Shown here in pieces: positions 8,067 through 15,288 of a stretch of DNA of 64,000 nt. How positions within the stretch are numbered: the first letter of the stretch is position 1; each line of letters starts with the position of its first letter. The position numbers were made by a program, and so were the translations under genes. Under the pieces are notes generated by a model. It did not search any database, was not told the DNA's origin, and was given only the letters and a program-made list of their open reading frames with translations. The stretch is from assembly GCA_014584695.1 (NCBI GenBank), contig JACTMI010000010.1, positions 62,001 through 126,000 on the forward strand. The letters are read 5' to 3'. This DNA is from Acidobacteriota bacterium. Its GTDB lineage: Bacteria; Acidobacteriota; Thermoanaerobaculia; Multivoradales; JAGPDF01.

Positions 8067-9416
8067 ATGCGTTCGCGATCGAAGCGAGTGTCGCCGGCGA
8101 TGCCGTCACGCCGGCGCGACTGGGCGCGGCGAGCCCTCGGCGCCGGGCTCGTCGCCTTCGCCTGGCTGGCGCCGGCCGGCGCGGTCGCCTCGGGCCCACC
8201 GCGCGCGGGGGCCACCATCGCCGCGGCGTCCTGCTCTCCGAACGACGTCGAAGCCGCGATCGACGCCGCCGCGGACGGTGACACGGTGCTCGTCCCGCCC
8301 GGCACCTGCTCCTGGACCACGGGCTTGAGCTTCGACAAGGGGATCCATCTGACCGCCCGCGAGCGCGGCAGCGTGACGCTGATCCACGACGCCGGCGCGA
8401 GCTACCTGCTCGAGGTCACCGAGAACGCGGGCCGCCCGATCGAGATCAGCAACCTCCGGTTCGTCGAAGGCACCGGCACCGCCGACGCGCATCTGGCCGT
8501 CTACCCGGGGGGCCGCCCGGTGCTGCTCTACCGCAACCTGTTCGAGACCAACGGCGGCCTCGTCCGCTCGATCCGGTGGGTTCCGAACCGGGGCGTCATC
8601 TCCCACAACCTCTTCTTCTCCAACCGGCAAGACGACCAGGCGATCGTGTTCGTCGACAACCAGAACATCGCTTCCTGGACCACGGCCTCGACGATGGGCG
8701 CCGACGACCTCGACGGCGAGTCGAACGTCTACGTCGAGGACAACGTCTTCCGCGAGATCCCGCTCCAAGCGCTCGACCCGGACAGCAACTCGCGGGTGGT
8801 CGTCCGCCGCAACCGCTTCGACAATTCCGGCATGGCGAGCCACGGCGCCGACACCAGCCTCCACGGCACCCGCCACTGGGAGATCTACGACAACCGCTTC
8901 CTGTTCACCAATCACGGCGACTGCGACGGCTCGCAGACGCTCAACCTCAACTGGTTCTTCTACATCCGGGGCGGTACCGGGATCATCGCCGACAACGAGC
9001 TGGTCGATATCGCCTCCTGCGCCTGGGGCGACAAGACCGAGATCGCCATGACGGTCCAGAACATCCGGCGCAACGCCGGCCCTTACCCCTGCTGGACCAC
9101 CTACCCGGCGCCACGGCAGGTCGGTCAGAGCCACGACGGCTCGGGTCCAATCACCGACCCCGTTCACATCTGGGGCAATACCGGCGGCGGAACCCACGGC
9201 CTGACCGACTATCAGCCGGACGAGTGCGGCAACGGCCAGACGGTCGCCGACTACATCCAGGAAGGGCGCGACTTCGTCCTCGCTCCCAAGCCCGGCTACT
9301 CGAAGTTCGTCCATCCGCATCCGCTGCGCAGGTTTCTGTTCGGCGACGACTTCGAGTCGGGGGATACCTCGGCGTGGGACGCCGCGGAGGCGCTGCTCGA
9401 CCGCCACGCTCGGTGA
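8067..9416 (+). CDS. Secreted right-handed beta-helix protein with C-terminal DDFESGDTSAW motif
   Basis: This protein of about 449 residues is exported. After a basic N-terminus (SRRRDWARRALGAG) comes a hydrophobic AGLVAFAWLAPAGAVA signal segment. The body consists of pectate-lyase-like beta-helix coils with recurring N-x-F and R-N-x-F steps such as ISNLRF, YRNLFETN, ISHNLFF, VEDNVFREI, RRNRFDNS and YDNRFLFTN, plus PPGTCSW near the start. Such proteins often bind or cleave polysaccharides; no catalytic set is evident. The last residues include LFGDDFESGDTSAWD, a short motif that recurs at the ends of secreted proteins in this lineage as I remember it. ATG 8067 follows GGAGAGG closely; ATG 8100 is also possible. 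The gene begins 65 bases after selD but has no evident functional tie to it. Confidence 0.75.
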   Translation: MRSRSKRVSPAMPSRRRDWARRALGAGLVAFAWLAPAGAVASGPPRAGATIAAASCSPNDVEAAIDAAADGDTVLVPPGTCSWTTGLSFDKGIHLTARERGSVTLIHDAGASYLLEVTENAGRPIEISNLRFVEGTGTADAHLAVYPGGRPVLLYRNLFETNGGLVRSIRWVPNRGVISHNLFFSNRQDDQAIVFVDNQNIASWTTASTMGADDLDGESNVYVEDNVFREIPLQALDPDSNSRVVVRRNRFDNSGMASHGADTSLHGTRHWEIYDNRFLFTNHGDCDGSQTLNLNWFFYIRGGTGIIADNELVDIASCAWGDKTEIAMTVQNIRRNAGPYPCWTTYPAPRQVGQSHDGSGPITDPVHIWGNTGGGTHGLTDYQPDECGNGQTVADYIQEGRDFVLAPKPGYSKFVHPHPLRRFLFGDDFESGDTSAWDAAEALLDRHAR

Positions 9417-9726
9417 CGGAAGCCACCGCGACCCGCTCCTGCGCGGGGAGAGGCGTGCGCCCGGCGCTGCCCCCCTACGGTCGCTTGATCCAGACCTGGT
9501 AAGTGCCCGAGCCGCTTCAGGCGTCGACCCGCCAGCGGTAGGAGCCGGCGGCGCCGGTGTCGACCAGGTGGGCCCGCACGCTGGAAGGCCTCGTGTCGTG
9601 AGGTCGGGGCCGACACGCCCGTCACCGGAGATCGGTTCGCCGGGATGGTCGCCGGTCAACCCCGCATCGAGACCGCTCGACGTCGCGGTCCCCGAGGCGC
9701 GTCAGGAGCGCTCCAGGCCGGTCGCT
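9417..9726. other. Intergenic region with a decayed gene end
   Basis: This 310-base gap between the convergent beta-helix gene and the PPK2 gene contains no intact gene. On the minus strand it carries what looks like the eroded C-terminus of a secreted protein (see 9475-9579). The rest shows nothing recognisable. Confidence 0.45.
9475..9579 (-). pseudogene. Remnant of a secreted-protein C-terminus, with in-frame stop
   Basis: Reading leftward, one frame gives VRAHLVDTGAAGSYRWRVDA, then TGA (9517-9519), then SGSGTYQVWIKRP and TAG (9475-9477). The two halves join naturally into a beta-sandwich end of the YRWRVxxxSGSGxYxxWxxRP type found at the C-termini of extracellular proteins. No open frame extends upstream past about 9600, so the rest has been lost. 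The in-frame TGA is most simply a nonsense mutation in a decaying gene. Confidence 0.35.
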
Positions 9727-11205
9727 TCACGCCCTTTCTTCCACCGCCTCGCACAGGGTCCGGAGCACCTCGAGCCGGGCGGCGCGCTTGTCGTTGGCGG
9801 CGACCAGGGTCCAGGGGGCGATCTCGGTCGAGGTCCGCTCGACCATGTCGTGGACGGCCCGCTCGTAGACGCCCCACTGCTCGCGGTTGCGCCAGTCCTC
9901 GGCGGTGATCTTGAAGCGCTTGAACGGGGTCTTCTCGCGCTCGCGGAAACGGCGCAGCTGCTCGGCGCGGTCGATCGCCAGCCAGTACTTCACCACCACC
10001 ACGCCGTGCTCGACCAGCTGCGCCTCGAAATCGTTGATCTCCGCGTAAGCCCGCAGCCAGTCCTCCTCGGCGCAGAAGCCCTCGACCCGCTCGACCAGCA
10101 CCCGGCCGTACCAGGAGCGGTCGAAGATCACCACCTCGCCCCACCGCGGCAGCTGCCGCCAGAACCGCCAGAGATAGGGCTGCACCCGCTCCTCCTCGGT
10201 GGGCGCCGCGATCGGCACGCAACGGTAGAGGCGCGCGTCGAGAGCGCGGGTCACCCGCCGGATCGCGCCCCCCTTGCCGGCCGCGTCCTGACCCTCGAAG
10301 AGGGCGACCACGGCCGTCTTGCGGAACCTCTTGCGCCGAGTCAAGCGGGCGAGCCTGCCCTGCAGCTCCTCGAGCTCGCGCTCGTAGCGGCGCTTGGCGA
10401 CGCCGCGGGTCTGGTCGAGCTCGGAGAGCACCGTGCGGGAGTCGAGCGCCGGGGGCAGCGGCGGGGTGCGGTCGGGCCGCGCGGCGGCCGGCGCGGCGTC
10501 GAGCCGCTCGCGCAGCGAGTCGAGCAGGATGCGGCCGACCATCGCCGAGCGATAGGCCGGATCGGCCCCGGGGACGACGTACCAGGGCGCGCGGCCGGTG
10601 CTGGTGGCCCGGATCAGGTGCTGCGACACCTCGGCCAGCCGGTCGTAGTGGGCGAACAGCTCGCGGTCGCGCGCGGTCACCCGCCACGCCGTCCGCTCGT
10701 TGCCGGACAGCTCACGGAAGCGTCGTTTCTGTTGCTTCTTGGACAGGTGGAACCAGAGCTTGATCAGCAGCAGGCCCTCGTCGGTGAGCATCCCCTCGAA
10801 GGCCCGGATGGCGGCGATCCGTCGGTCGAGCTCGGCGTCCCCGATCCGGTTCTCGGCCCGGTCGAGGATGGGCGCCGAGTGCCAGGCGCCGAAGAAGATG
10901 CCGATCCGCCCGCGTGGCGGCAGGGCGCGCCAGAAGCGCCACATCGGCGGCCGCTGCCGCTCTTCCTTGGTGGGCGGCCCGAAGGCGGTCGCGATCAGGT
11001 GACGCGGGTCCATCCACTCGTGCAGGAGGTTGACCGTCTCCCCCTTGCCGGCCCCCTCGACGCCGCCGATGACGATCAGCGTCGCGAAGCGCTTCTGCTG
11101 CGACAGGTCGAATTGCGCGTCGAGCAGTGCCGTGCGCAGCCGCTGCTCCTCGCGTCGCCACTGCGCCGCCGCCAGGCGGTGATCCAGCTCCGCATCTTCG
11201 AACAC
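9727..11205 (-). CDS. pap: Polyphosphate:AMP phosphotransferase (two-domain PPK2)
   Basis: This 492-residue protein contains two PPK2 domains in tandem, the arrangement of class II PPK2 enzymes that phosphorylate AMP with polyphosphate. The C-terminal domain (about 260-480) is complete, with Walker A EGQDAAGKGGAIRR, the lid residues and DRSWYGRVLVERVEGF. The N-terminal domain (about 15-240) has GGVEGAGKGETVN but a degenerate second motif (FFGAWHSAPILDR), as is usual for the structural half of this class. No ATG fits, so the GTG at 11205 (VFEDAELDHRL) is taken as start; longer readings upstream lack homology-like sequence. It diverges from the molybdate operon with a 111-base gap. Likely role: nucleotide recycling from stored polyphosphate. 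Confidence 0.9.
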   Translation of the reverse strand: MFEDAELDHRLAAAQWRREEQRLRTALLDAQFDLSQQKRFATLIVIGGVEGAGKGETVNLLHEWMDPRHLIATAFGPPTKEERQRPPMWRFWRALPPRGRIGIFFGAWHSAPILDRAENRIGDAELDRRIAAIRAFEGMLTDEGLLLIKLWFHLSKKQQKRRFRELSGNERTAWRVTARDRELFAHYDRLAEVSQHLIRATSTGRAPWYVVPGADPAYRSAMVGRILLDSLRERLDAAPAAARPDRTPPLPPALDSRTVLSELDQTRGVAKRRYERELEELQGRLARLTRRKRFRKTAVVALFEGQDAAGKGGAIRRVTRALDARLYRCVPIAAPTEEERVQPYLWRFWRQLPRWGEVVIFDRSWYGRVLVERVEGFCAEEDWLRAYAEINDFEAQLVEHGVVVVKYWLAIDRAEQLRRFREREKTPFKRFKITAEDWRNREQWGVYERAVHDMVERTSTEIAPWTLVAANDKRAARLEVLRTLCEAVEERA

Positions 11206-11284
11206 GCAGACAGTGTAGCGCCGCCGGTGCTCGGGGCGGTGGGCGAGAAGCTCCGGGGGCTCGGTGCCGCCGACGGGGATTGAT

Positions 11285-11315
11285 TGTATTTTCTCGGATA
11301 TGATGAGTGGATACA
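11285..11315 (+). promoter_or_regulatory. Dyad operator over the mod operon promoter
   Basis: TGTATtttCTC (11285-11295) and GAGtggATACA (11305-11315) form an inverted repeat matching at eight of eleven positions. They flank GGATATGAT, which contains a good -10 box TATGAT at 11299-11304. No clear -35 box is seen. The dyad lies directly before modA in an otherwise GC-rich gap and is the natural target for the ModE-like regulator encoded at the end of the operon. It does not match the E. coli ModE consensus. Confidence 0.5.
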
Positions 11316-11316
11316 C

Positions 11317-12153
11317 ATGATGTTCTCCGCTCGTCGACCCGCCCGTGCGCCCTGGCGTGCGGGCGGTGTCACGCGCCGGGCGCCACGACCAGGGGTCTGT
11401 CGGATGCTGACCGCCGTGGTGCTCGCTCTCGCCGGCCCAGCGACGGCCGAGACGATCACCGTCGCGGCCGCGGCCGACCTGAAGTTCGCGCTCGACGAGA
11501 TCGTGACGCTGTTCGCGGCGCGTCACCCCGGCGATCGCCTCGAGGTCGTCTACGGCTCCTCGGGCAAGCTCTCGACCCAGATCCGCCAGGGCGCGCCGTA
11601 CGACCTCTACTTCTCCGCCGACATCGACTTCCCGCGCCGGCTGGCCGAGGACGGCTTCGCCGCGAGCCCGGTCGTGCCCTACGCGCGCGGCCGGCTCGCG
11701 CTCTGGAGCCCGCGGCTCGACGCCGCCACGATGACGCTCGCGAGCCTGCTCGATCCAGCGATCGCCCGCGTCGCGATCGCCAATCCGAAGCACGCTCCCT
11801 ACGGCCAACGGGCGGTCGAGGCGCTGCGCGCGGCGGGCATCTGGGAGCGGGTCGAGCCGAAGCTCGTCTTCGGCGACAACATCGCGCACACCGCGCACTT
11901 CGTCGAGACCGGCAATGCCCAGGTCGGGATCCTCGCGCTCTCGCTCGCTCTCGCTCCTGGCCTCGAGCGCCAAGGCGGTCACTACTTGATCCCGGACCAG
12001 CTCCACCGCCCGCTCGAGCAGGGTTTCGTCGTCACCCGCCGCGCCGCCAGCAGCGACCTGGCACGGCGCTTCGCCGAGTTCGTCGTCTCCGCCGAGGCGC
12101 GCGCCGTGATGGCGCGCTACGGCTTCGAGCCGCCCGAGGAGGAGCCACGATGA
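11317..12153 (+). CDS. modA: Periplasmic molybdate-binding protein
   Basis: ModA captures molybdate or tungstate and delivers it to ModBC. The protein of about 278 residues has a long basic N-terminus and then the hydrophobic signal [16 protein letters not shown]. The mature part begins [17 protein letters not shown], and carries [35 protein letters not shown] and [22 protein letters not shown], the classic ModA ligand-site and hinge motifs. The exact start is uncertain: ATG 11317 or 11320 lies right at the end of the operator, ATG 11404 would leave a very short signal peptide, and a TTG at 11284 is also in frame. It heads a tight operon; its TGA overlaps the modB ATG by four bases. Confidence 0.9.
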   Translation: MMFSARRPARAPWRAGGVTRRAPRPGVCRMLTAVVLALAGPATAETITVAAAADLKFALDEIVTLFAARHPGDRLEVVYGSSGKLSTQIRQGAPYDLYFSADIDFPRRLAEDGFAASPVVPYARGRLALWSPRLDAATMTLASLLDPAIARVAIANPKHAPYGQRAVEALRAAGIWERVEPKLVFGDNIAHTAHFVETGNAQVGILALSLALAPGLERQGGHYLIPDQLHRPLEQGFVVTRRAASSDLARRFAEFVVSAEARAVMARYGFEPPEEEPR

Positions 12154-12833
12154 CGCTCGCAGCGGAGGACCTTCGCGCCCTCTGGTTGACCGCGCGACTC
12201 GCGGGCCTGGTGACGCTGATCCTGTTCGCTCTGGGCACGCCCGTCGCCTGGTGGCTGGCGCGCACCCGCAGCTGGTGGCGCGGCCCGGTCGGCGCCGTCG
12301 TCGCGCTCCCGCTCGTCCTCCCCCCGTCGGTGCTCGGCTTCTACCTGCTGGTCGCGATGGGACCCGAAGGGCCGGTCGGCCGGATCACCGGGGCGCTCGG
12401 GATCGCACCGCTCGCCTTCACTTTCCGCGGCCTCGTGGTCGCCTCGGTCCTCTACTCGCTGCCGTTCATGGTCCAGCCGCTGCAGGCCGCCTTCGAAGCG
12501 CTCGGCGAGCGCCCGCTCGAGGTCGCGGCCACCCTGCGCGCGAGCCCCCTCGACGCCTTCTTCTCGGTCGCGGTCCCGCTCGCGCTGCCCGGCTTCGTCA
12601 CCGCGGCGATCCTGACCTTCGCCCACACCGTCGGCGAGTTCGGGGTGGTGCTGATGATCGGCGGCAACCTGCCGGGGGTCACCCGCGTCGCCTCGGTTCA
12701 GATCTACGACCACGTCGAGGCGCTCGCCTACGCCGACGCCCATCGCCTCGCCGCGGTCCTGCTGACCTTCTCCTTCCTGGTGCTGCTCGCGGTCTACTCG
12801 CGGCGGCGGCGCCCCTGGCGGCTCTCGGCATGA
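12150..12833 (+). CDS. modB: Molybdate ABC transporter permease
   Basis: This 227-residue integral membrane protein has five or six hydrophobic segments and the permease EAA loop ([25 protein letters not shown], about 125-150), which docks on ModC. It also shows [15 protein letters not shown] and [19 protein letters not shown], which are characteristic of ModB/CysT-type permeases. Both ends overlap neighbouring genes by four bases (ATGA), so ModA, ModB and ModC are translated together. Confidence 0.93.
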   Translation: MTLAAEDLRALWLTARLAGLVTLILFALGTPVAWWLARTRSWWRGPVGAVVALPLVLPPSVLGFYLLVAMGPEGPVGRITGALGIAPLAFTFRGLVVASVLYSLPFMVQPLQAAFEALGERPLEVAATLRASPLDAFFSVAVPLALPGFVTAAILTFAHTVGEFGVVLMIGGNLPGVTRVASVQIYDHVEALAYADAHRLAAVLLTFSFLVLLAVYSRRRRPWRLSA

Positions 12834-13900
12834 GCGGCGTCCGGGCGCGCTTCCGGCTCGACCGCCCCGGCTTCTCGCTCGACGTCGACCTCGAGCTGCC
12901 CGGCCGCGGAGTGACGGGAGTCTTCGGCCCCTCGGGCTGCGGCAAGACCTCGCTGTTGCGCTGCGTCGCCGGCCTCGAGCGGGCGTCCCGCGGGCATCTG
13001 TCGATCGACGGGGAGGTCTGGCAGGACGAGCGTAGCTGGCTCCCCACCCACCGGCGCCCGCTGGGCTACGTCTTCCAGGAACCGAGCCTGTTTCCCCACC
13101 TGACCGTGGCCGGCAATCTCCGCTTCGGCGAGCGCCGCTCGAAGGCTCTCCCCCGGGTGCTCCTCGCGCGCGCCATCGAGCTGCTCGGCCTCGGTCCGCT
13201 GCTCGAGCGCCGGCCGGAGAGCCTCTCCGGGGGCGAGAAGCAGCGCGTCGCCATCGCGCGGGCCCTCGCCACCAGCCCGCGCCTCCTGCTCATGGACGAG
13301 CCGCTCGCCGCCCTCGACCTGCCGCGCCGGCGCGAGATCCTCCCCTACCTCGAGCGGCTGCACGACGAGCTCGAGATGCCGGTGCTCTACGTCAGCCACG
13401 CCCCCGACGAGGTGGCGCGGCTGGCGGACCACCTGGTCGTGCTCGAGCGGGGCCGCGCGCTCGCCAGCGGTCCGCTGGCCGAGACGCTGACGCGGCTCGA
13501 GCCGCCGCTGCGGCCGGCCGAGGAGCCGGGGTCGGTGGTCGAGGCCACGGTCGCGGAGTTCGATCCCGAGTGGCGGCTGGTCCGTCTCGACTGGAGCGGG
13601 GGCAGCCTCTGGACGGTCGACCAGGGCCTGCCCATCGGACGCCGCGTGCGCGTGCGCATCCTGGCCCGCGACGTCAGCCTGGCGCGGGATCACCCGGGCC
13701 GCAGCAGCATCCAGAACGTGCTGCCGGGTCGGGTCGACGCGCTGGGTGACGACGAGCACCCGGGCTCGGCGCTGGTTCGGGTGCGCCTCGGCGGCGCGCC
13801 GATCCTCGCGCGGCTGACCCGCCGGGCCGTCGCCACGCTCGCGCTCGCGCCCGGCGACGAGGTGTGGGTACAGGTCAAGTCGGCCGCGTTGATGGAGTGA
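12830..13900 (+). CDS. modC: Molybdate ABC transporter ATPase with C-terminal TOBE domain
   Basis: This 356-residue protein energises molybdate uptake. The ATPase half (1-235) has Walker [10 protein letters not shown], the Q-loop [12 protein letters not shown], signature [15 protein letters not shown], Walker [13 protein letters not shown] and H-loop YVSHAPDE. Residues about 280-356 form a Mop/TOBE domain ([12 protein letters not shown]... [14 protein letters not shown]), where oxyanion binding can feed back on transport. The start overlaps the end of modB, and the regulator gene follows after seven bases. Confidence 0.94.
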   Translation: MSGVRARFRLDRPGFSLDVDLELPGRGVTGVFGPSGCGKTSLLRCVAGLERASRGHLSIDGEVWQDERSWLPTHRRPLGYVFQEPSLFPHLTVAGNLRFGERRSKALPRVLLARAIELLGLGPLLERRPESLSGGEKQRVAIARALATSPRLLLMDEPLAALDLPRRREILPYLERLHDELEMPVLYVSHAPDEVARLADHLVVLERGRALASGPLAETLTRLEPPLRPAEEPGSVVEATVAEFDPEWRLVRLDWSGGSLWTVDQGLPIGRRVRVRILARDVSLARDHPGRSSIQNVLPGRVDALGDDEHPGSALVRVRLGGAPILARLTRRAVATLALAPGDEVWVQVKSAALME

Positions 13901-13907
13901 GGCCCCG

Positions 13908-14285
13908 ATGCCGCGCGGTCCGAAAGCCGATCCGGAAAGCGGGAGCGCCTGGCGAGCCCTGCCGCGCTGGCGGATCTGCCGCGGCGACGAGATCGCCCTC
14001 GGCCCGGGCAAAGCCGATCTGCTGGCGGCGATCCAGCGCTCCGGCTCGATCTCCGGCGCGGCCCGCGAGCTCGGCATGTCCTACCGCCGCGCCTGGCTCC
14101 TGGTGGCGACCATGAACCGCTGCTTCCGTCGCCCGCTGGTCGCCACTTCGCCGTTTCGCCGCGGCGGCGCGAAGCTGACGCCGGTGGGGGTCGCCGTCCT
14201 GGCGCTCTACCGCCGCGCCGAGACGACTAGCCTCGCCGCCACGGCTCCGCTGTGGCGGTCGCTGCGACGCCGCCTGGAGGAGTAG
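13908..14285 (+). CDS. ModE N-terminal-type transcriptional regulator
   Basis: This 125-residue protein is the winged-helix DNA-binding half of ModE (LysR-like HTH). It has LLAAIQRSGSISGAARELGMSYRRAWLLV (about 40-68) followed by a wing with GGAKLTPVGVAVL. The C-terminal molybdate-binding Mop domains of E. coli ModE are absent, so metal sensing must occur differently or in a partner, perhaps the TOBE domain of ModC. It is the last gene of modABC and probably acts on the dyad at 11285-11315. Confidence 0.85.
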   Translation: MPRGPKADPESGSAWRALPRWRICRGDEIALGPGKADLLAAIQRSGSISGAARELGMSYRRAWLLVATMNRCFRRPLVATSPFRRGGAKLTPVGVAVLALYRRAETTSLAATAPLWRSLRRRLEE

Positions 14286-14359
14286 ACTCCAGCGGCATTC
14301 CGGTCCGAGTCGATCGAGTCTTCGGGGCGCCGAGCAAAGCGCCGCGAGGCCCAGGGAAG

Positions 14360-14386
14360 CGCCCGCCGCGCGGACCGCGGCGGGCG
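14360..14386 (+). terminator. Rho-independent terminator of the mod operon
   Basis: CGCCCGCCGC (14360-14369) pairs with GCGGCGGGCG (14377-14386) around a seven-base loop and is followed by TTTC. It lies 75 bases after the regulator gene. The T tract is short, so efficiency may be modest. Confidence 0.6.
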
Positions 14387-14453
14387 TTTCGTCGACTCGG
14401 CCGGCGCCGCGGCGCCATTTCGGCCCGCGGCTCTTCGCAGGGGGGGAAGGAAC

Positions 14454-15239
14454 ATGTCTCGATTTCGCCGCATGGGAGTGAGGACCCGCTTCGCGCTGCT
14501 CGCGATCGCGAGCCTGGGGCTGCTGGTGCCGGCGCTGGCCCGGGCCGAGGCGCCCGACCCGTTCACCTACGTCGCGGAGTGGTCGATCGCCCGCGATCAG
14601 TGGGGCGGTTACTCGGAGTGGACCATGAAGCACCACAAGCCGATCCTCGAGCGGCTCGCCGCCGACGGCACCCTGGTCGGCTGGGGTTTCTACGAGACCT
14701 ACATCCACACCGCGACCGGTCCCACCCACGGCGTCTGGTGGACATCCCTCGACTTCGCCGGCATCGAGAAGGCCCGCGTCGAGCTGCTCAAGGCCCCCTT
14801 CCATCCCGCCGCGGCCGCCGGCGCGCACCGCGACCTGCTGCTGCGCGCCAGCTTCAAGGGCAGCCGCTCCGGAGCCGTCACCGGCGGGTTTCTCTACGTC
14901 AACACCCAGGTGATGCGACCGGGCAAGGGCGGTGACTGGTCCAAGCTCTGGGAGCAGAACGCCAAGCCGGTGCTGGACGAGCTGGTCGCCCAGGGGGCGC
15001 TGGCGGGCTACTCGGTGCAGAACGAGGACGTGCACACCGCTCCGATGACTGCCCGCATGGTCGTCACCGTCTCGACCAGCGCCGCGGCCGAGGACCAGAT
15101 CGAAGCCGCCTTTGCGGCGGCCGCCGCGAAGCGCAGTCCGGAGGAGCGGGAGGCCCTCGCCGCCCAGACGCGCGAGCTGACCGACACCGAAGCGCACCGC
15201 GACTACATGGCCCGGGTGCTCGCCGCCTGGTTCAAGTAG
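14454..15239 (+). CDS. Secreted protein of unknown function
   Basis: This 261-residue protein starts with a clear signal peptide (basic FRRMGVRTR, then FALLAIASLGLLVPALARA). The mature part is soluble. It has two similar halves: YVAEWSIARDQWGGYSEW...LAADGTLVGWGFYETYIHT early, and a later stretch ending in LDELVAQGALAGYSVQNEDVHT. That internal repeat suggests a tandem alpha/beta barrel-like (dimeric ferredoxin-like) fold, but I recognise no family. GGAAGG precedes the ATG by four bases. It stands alone between the mod terminator and a convergent DUF5916 gene. Confidence 0.75.
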   Translation: MSRFRRMGVRTRFALLAIASLGLLVPALARAEAPDPFTYVAEWSIARDQWGGYSEWTMKHHKPILERLAADGTLVGWGFYETYIHTATGPTHGVWWTSLDFAGIEKARVELLKAPFHPAAAAGAHRDLLLRASFKGSRSGAVTGGFLYVNTQVMRPGKGGDWSKLWEQNAKPVLDELVAQGALAGYSVQNEDVHTAPMTARMVVTVSTSAAAEDQIEAAFAAAAAKRSPEEREALAAQTRELTDTEAHRDYMARVLAAWFK

Positions 15240-15288
15240 GGCGGGAGGGGATTCGGCGCCTGGCACGTAGATTTCGAGCAGCTGTGGC

